A stretch of DNA of 6,757 nucleotides from Thermoanaerobaculia bacterium. Its GTDB lineage: Bacteria; Acidobacteriota; Thermoanaerobaculia; UBA5066. The stretch covers positions 1 to 6,757 of the forward strand of contig JAMQPJ010000351.1 in the NCBI GenBank assembly GCA_023717585.1, read 5' to 3'. A program made the translations under genes and the position numbers. The notes below the pieces were generated by a model. It worked only from the letters and a program-made list of their open reading frames with translations. It was not told the origin of the DNA and ran no database searches. How positions within the stretch are numbered: position 1 is the stretch's first letter; each line of letters starts with the position of its first letter. Below are positions 5,167-6,757 of the stretch, one piece after another.

Positions 5167-6757
5167 TCAGTGTGTCGCGGCCACGCCGGGCCCGAGAAGC
5201 GGCTGGCCGGGGCGGTCCGCCGTGATCTTCCCGTCGTCCACGACGAGCCTGCCGTTCACGGCTACGTACGGGAACCCTTGTGAATAGTGGAGCGGGTCGG
5301 CGTACGTCGAGACGGGCTTGACGCGGACGGGATCGAACGCGACGACATCGGCGCTCAGCCCGACCTTGAGCGTCCCCCGGCCCTTGAGTCCGGCGCGCGC
5401 GGCCGGGAAGGAGGTCATTTTGCGAACGGCCTCCTCCAGGGTCAGGAGCCTCTCGTCGCGCACGTACGTGCCGAGAATGCGCGCGGTCGAGGCCCAGGCG
5501 CGGGGATGGGACTTTTCTTCCGAGTAGATCCCGTCCGTGGCCGCGGCGCCGGAGTCCGTGCAGAAGGCGACGAAGGGGTCCTTGAGCGCCGTCCGGACGT
5601 CGTCTTCGCTCATCATGAACAGGATGCAGTAAGAGTTCGCGCGGTCGGCGAGGACGATGTCCATGAGCGCGTCGCGGGGATCCTTCTTCAGGAGAGCGCC
5701 GATCTCCTCGAGCGTGCCGCCCTCGTACTTCTTGAGGCCGGGGTCGAGAACGGCCGAGAGCATGACGCCGGAGCCGCCGCCCGAGCCGTACCACTGGTTC
5801 TCCCAGGCCGGCGTGTCCTCGGCCATCTCGTTCCGGATACGCGTCCTGGTCGCGGGGTCGCGGAGGCGCGCGAGGAGCCGCTCGCGCCCGCCTTCGCGCG
5901 CCCAGGGGGGAAGGCAGGCGTCGAGCCCGTTCGACGCGGCGTTCCACGGGTACTGGTTCGCGGCGACGTCCAGGCCCGCGGCGCGGGCCGAGGCGAACGC
6001 GGCGAGGATCTTCGGCATCATGCCCCAGTTGCGGCGGTAGGCCGCCTTGATGTGCCAGACGTTGGTCGCGATCTTCGCCTCGCGGGCGATCCGGAACACC
6101 TCGGCGAGCGACGCCCCGATGCGGTTACCCTCCGAGCGCTGGTGGGTGAAGTACACGCCCCCGCGGGACGCGGCTACCCTTGCGCAGGCGATGATCTCCT
6201 CGGTCGAGTTGTAGAGGTCGGGGACGTACTGGAGCGACGTCGAGAGGCCGAGCGCGCCGTCCTCCATGGCCTGCGCGACGAGCCCCTTCAGGCGCTCGAT
6301 TTCGGTCGCTCCCGCGCGCCGGTCCTCCATCCCGACGACCATCCGCCGCAGCCCGCCGAGGCCCACGAACGTGCCGAGGTTGATCGTCGGCGGCGTGCGC
6401 CGGAAGCGCATGAAGTACGTGAGAAGGCTCGACCAGTCGGGCCGGAGACCGTAGTGGCGGTACGTGTCCTCGTTGCTCTTGAGGAGCGTCTCGTCGAGGG
6501 GAGCGATGGACTCGCCTTCGCCGGTGACTTCCGTCGTGATCCCCTGCGTGATCTTCGACGCCGCGCGCCGGTCCACGAGGGCGTTGTACTCGGACTGGCC
6601 GAGCAGGTCGACGAATCCGGGCGAGACGACGAGACCGGTGGCGTCGATCCGGCGACGCGCGCGGGCGATCCGATCGGGCGCGAGCTCGCCGACGGCGGTA
6701 ATGAGGCCGGCCCGGACGGCGACGTCCCCGCGGAAGGCCGCGGCGCCGGTGCCGTCC
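5167..6757 (-). CDS. Amidohydrolase of the N-acyl-D-amino-acid deacylase family lacking the HxH metal motif (5' end beyond window)
   Basis: The minus-strand frame is open from the right edge to TGA at 5169-5167, giving 529 residues with only a short N-terminus missing. The visible start, DGTGAAAFRGDVAVRAG, matches the opening strands of the family, so the GTG at 6576 is not the real start. The family hydrolyses N-acyl-D-amino acids to D-amino acid and carboxylate using zinc in a TIM barrel. Family traits include LGLSTSLQYVPDLYNS, a histidine in YFTHQRSEG (6142-6144), a histidine in VWHIKAA (6052-6054), an aspartate in CTDSG (5554-5556), and a C-terminal beta domain with ADVVAFDP and VAVNG. 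Two expected ligand sites differ. The HxH after PGFVD is replaced by Leu-Gly-Gln (6595-6603), and the usual GNCG cysteine region reads GEGE (6511-6522). It may belong to a divergent subfamily with a different metal site or activity, so deacylase function is uncertain. No signal peptide can be judged. It converges on the hydroxyacid dehydrogenase with 11 nt between stops and no visible terminator. Confidence 0.85.
   Translation of the reverse strand, partial: DGTGAAAFRGDVAVRAGLITAVGELAPDRIARARRRIDATGLVVSPGFVDLLGQSEYNALVDRRAASKITQGITTEVTGEGESIAPLDETLLKSNEDTYRHYGLRPDWSSLLTYFMRFRRTPPTINLGTFVGLGGLRRMVVGMEDRRAGATEIERLKGLVAQAMEDGALGLSTSLQYVPDLYNSTEEIIACARVAASRGGVYFTHQRSEGNRIGASLAEVFRIAREAKIATNVWHIKAAYRRNWGMMPKILAAFASARAAGLDVAANQYPWNAASNGLDACLPPWAREGGRERLLARLRDPATRTRIRNEMAEDTPAWENQWYGSGGGSGVMLSAVLDPGLKKYEGGTLEEIGALLKKDPRDALMDIVLADRANSYCILFMMSEDDVRTALKDPFVAFCTDSGAAATDGIYSEEKSHPRAWASTARILGTYVRDERLLTLEEAVRKMTSFPAARAGLKGRGTLKVGLSADVVAFDPVRVKPVSTYADPLHYSQGFPYVAVNGRLVVDDGKITADRPGQPLLGPGVAATH

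Noticed and set aside
4496..5947. A 483-codon minus-strand frame spanning parts of two genes
   Set aside because: Highly Arg-rich, crosses the convergent gene boundary, and shares its strand with the true amidohydrolase frame, which has clear family motifs.

Overview
The window is a stretch of GC-rich bacterial chromosome with strongly third-position-GC codon use and dense long ORFs. It suggests a Gram-negative soil or sediment-type bacterium; Acidobacteriota or a similar high-GC phylum is possible, but nothing in the window fixes the taxon. No RNA genes, insertion sequences, integrases, CRISPR arrays, prophage genes or large repeats are visible. The content looks like metabolic and transport genes rather than an accessory island.

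Layout. (1) Bases 1-914, minus strand: the N-terminal 304 codons of a polytopic membrane protein resembling GT-C-type glycosyltransferases, cut off by the left edge. (2) Bases 915-974: a 60-bp divergent promoter region. Both flanking ATG codons sit 6-8 nt behind a -10-like hexamer with no Shine-Dalgarno sequence, so both mRNAs are probably leaderless; a 6-bp inverted repeat lies between the two -10 elements. (3) Bases 975-2126, plus: a saccharopine/lysine-6-dehydrogenase-family enzyme. (4) Bases 2123-4067, plus: an MsbA-like ABC half-transporter whose GTG start overlaps the previous stop (GTGA). It is broken by a frameshift immediately before the ABC signature, so it reads as two pieces (2123-3625 and 3624-4067). 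(5) Bases 4068-4210: a pyrimidine-rich spacer ending in a strong ribosome binding site. (6) Bases 4211-5155, plus: a short D-3-phosphoglycerate-dehydrogenase-like D-2-hydroxyacid dehydrogenase. (7) Bases 5167-6757, minus, converging on it across 11 nt: an amidohydrolase of the N-acyl-D-amino-acid deacylase family, truncated at its 5' end by the right edge and lacking the HxH metal motif.

How the genes fit together. The dehydrogenase and ABC exporter are translationally coupled and form one transcription unit. The hydroxyacid dehydrogenase has its own spacer and ribosome binding site and may be separate. Three of the five genes concern amino-acid metabolism (lysine-type oxidation, the serine branch, D-amino-acid derivatives), but no single pathway is evident. 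I see no convincing new multi-gene system. The observations most worth checking are the metal-ligand loss in the amidohydrolase, the paired leaderless-type promoters, the frameshift in the ABC gene and the Glu-to-Asp change in the hydroxyacid dehydrogenase active site.
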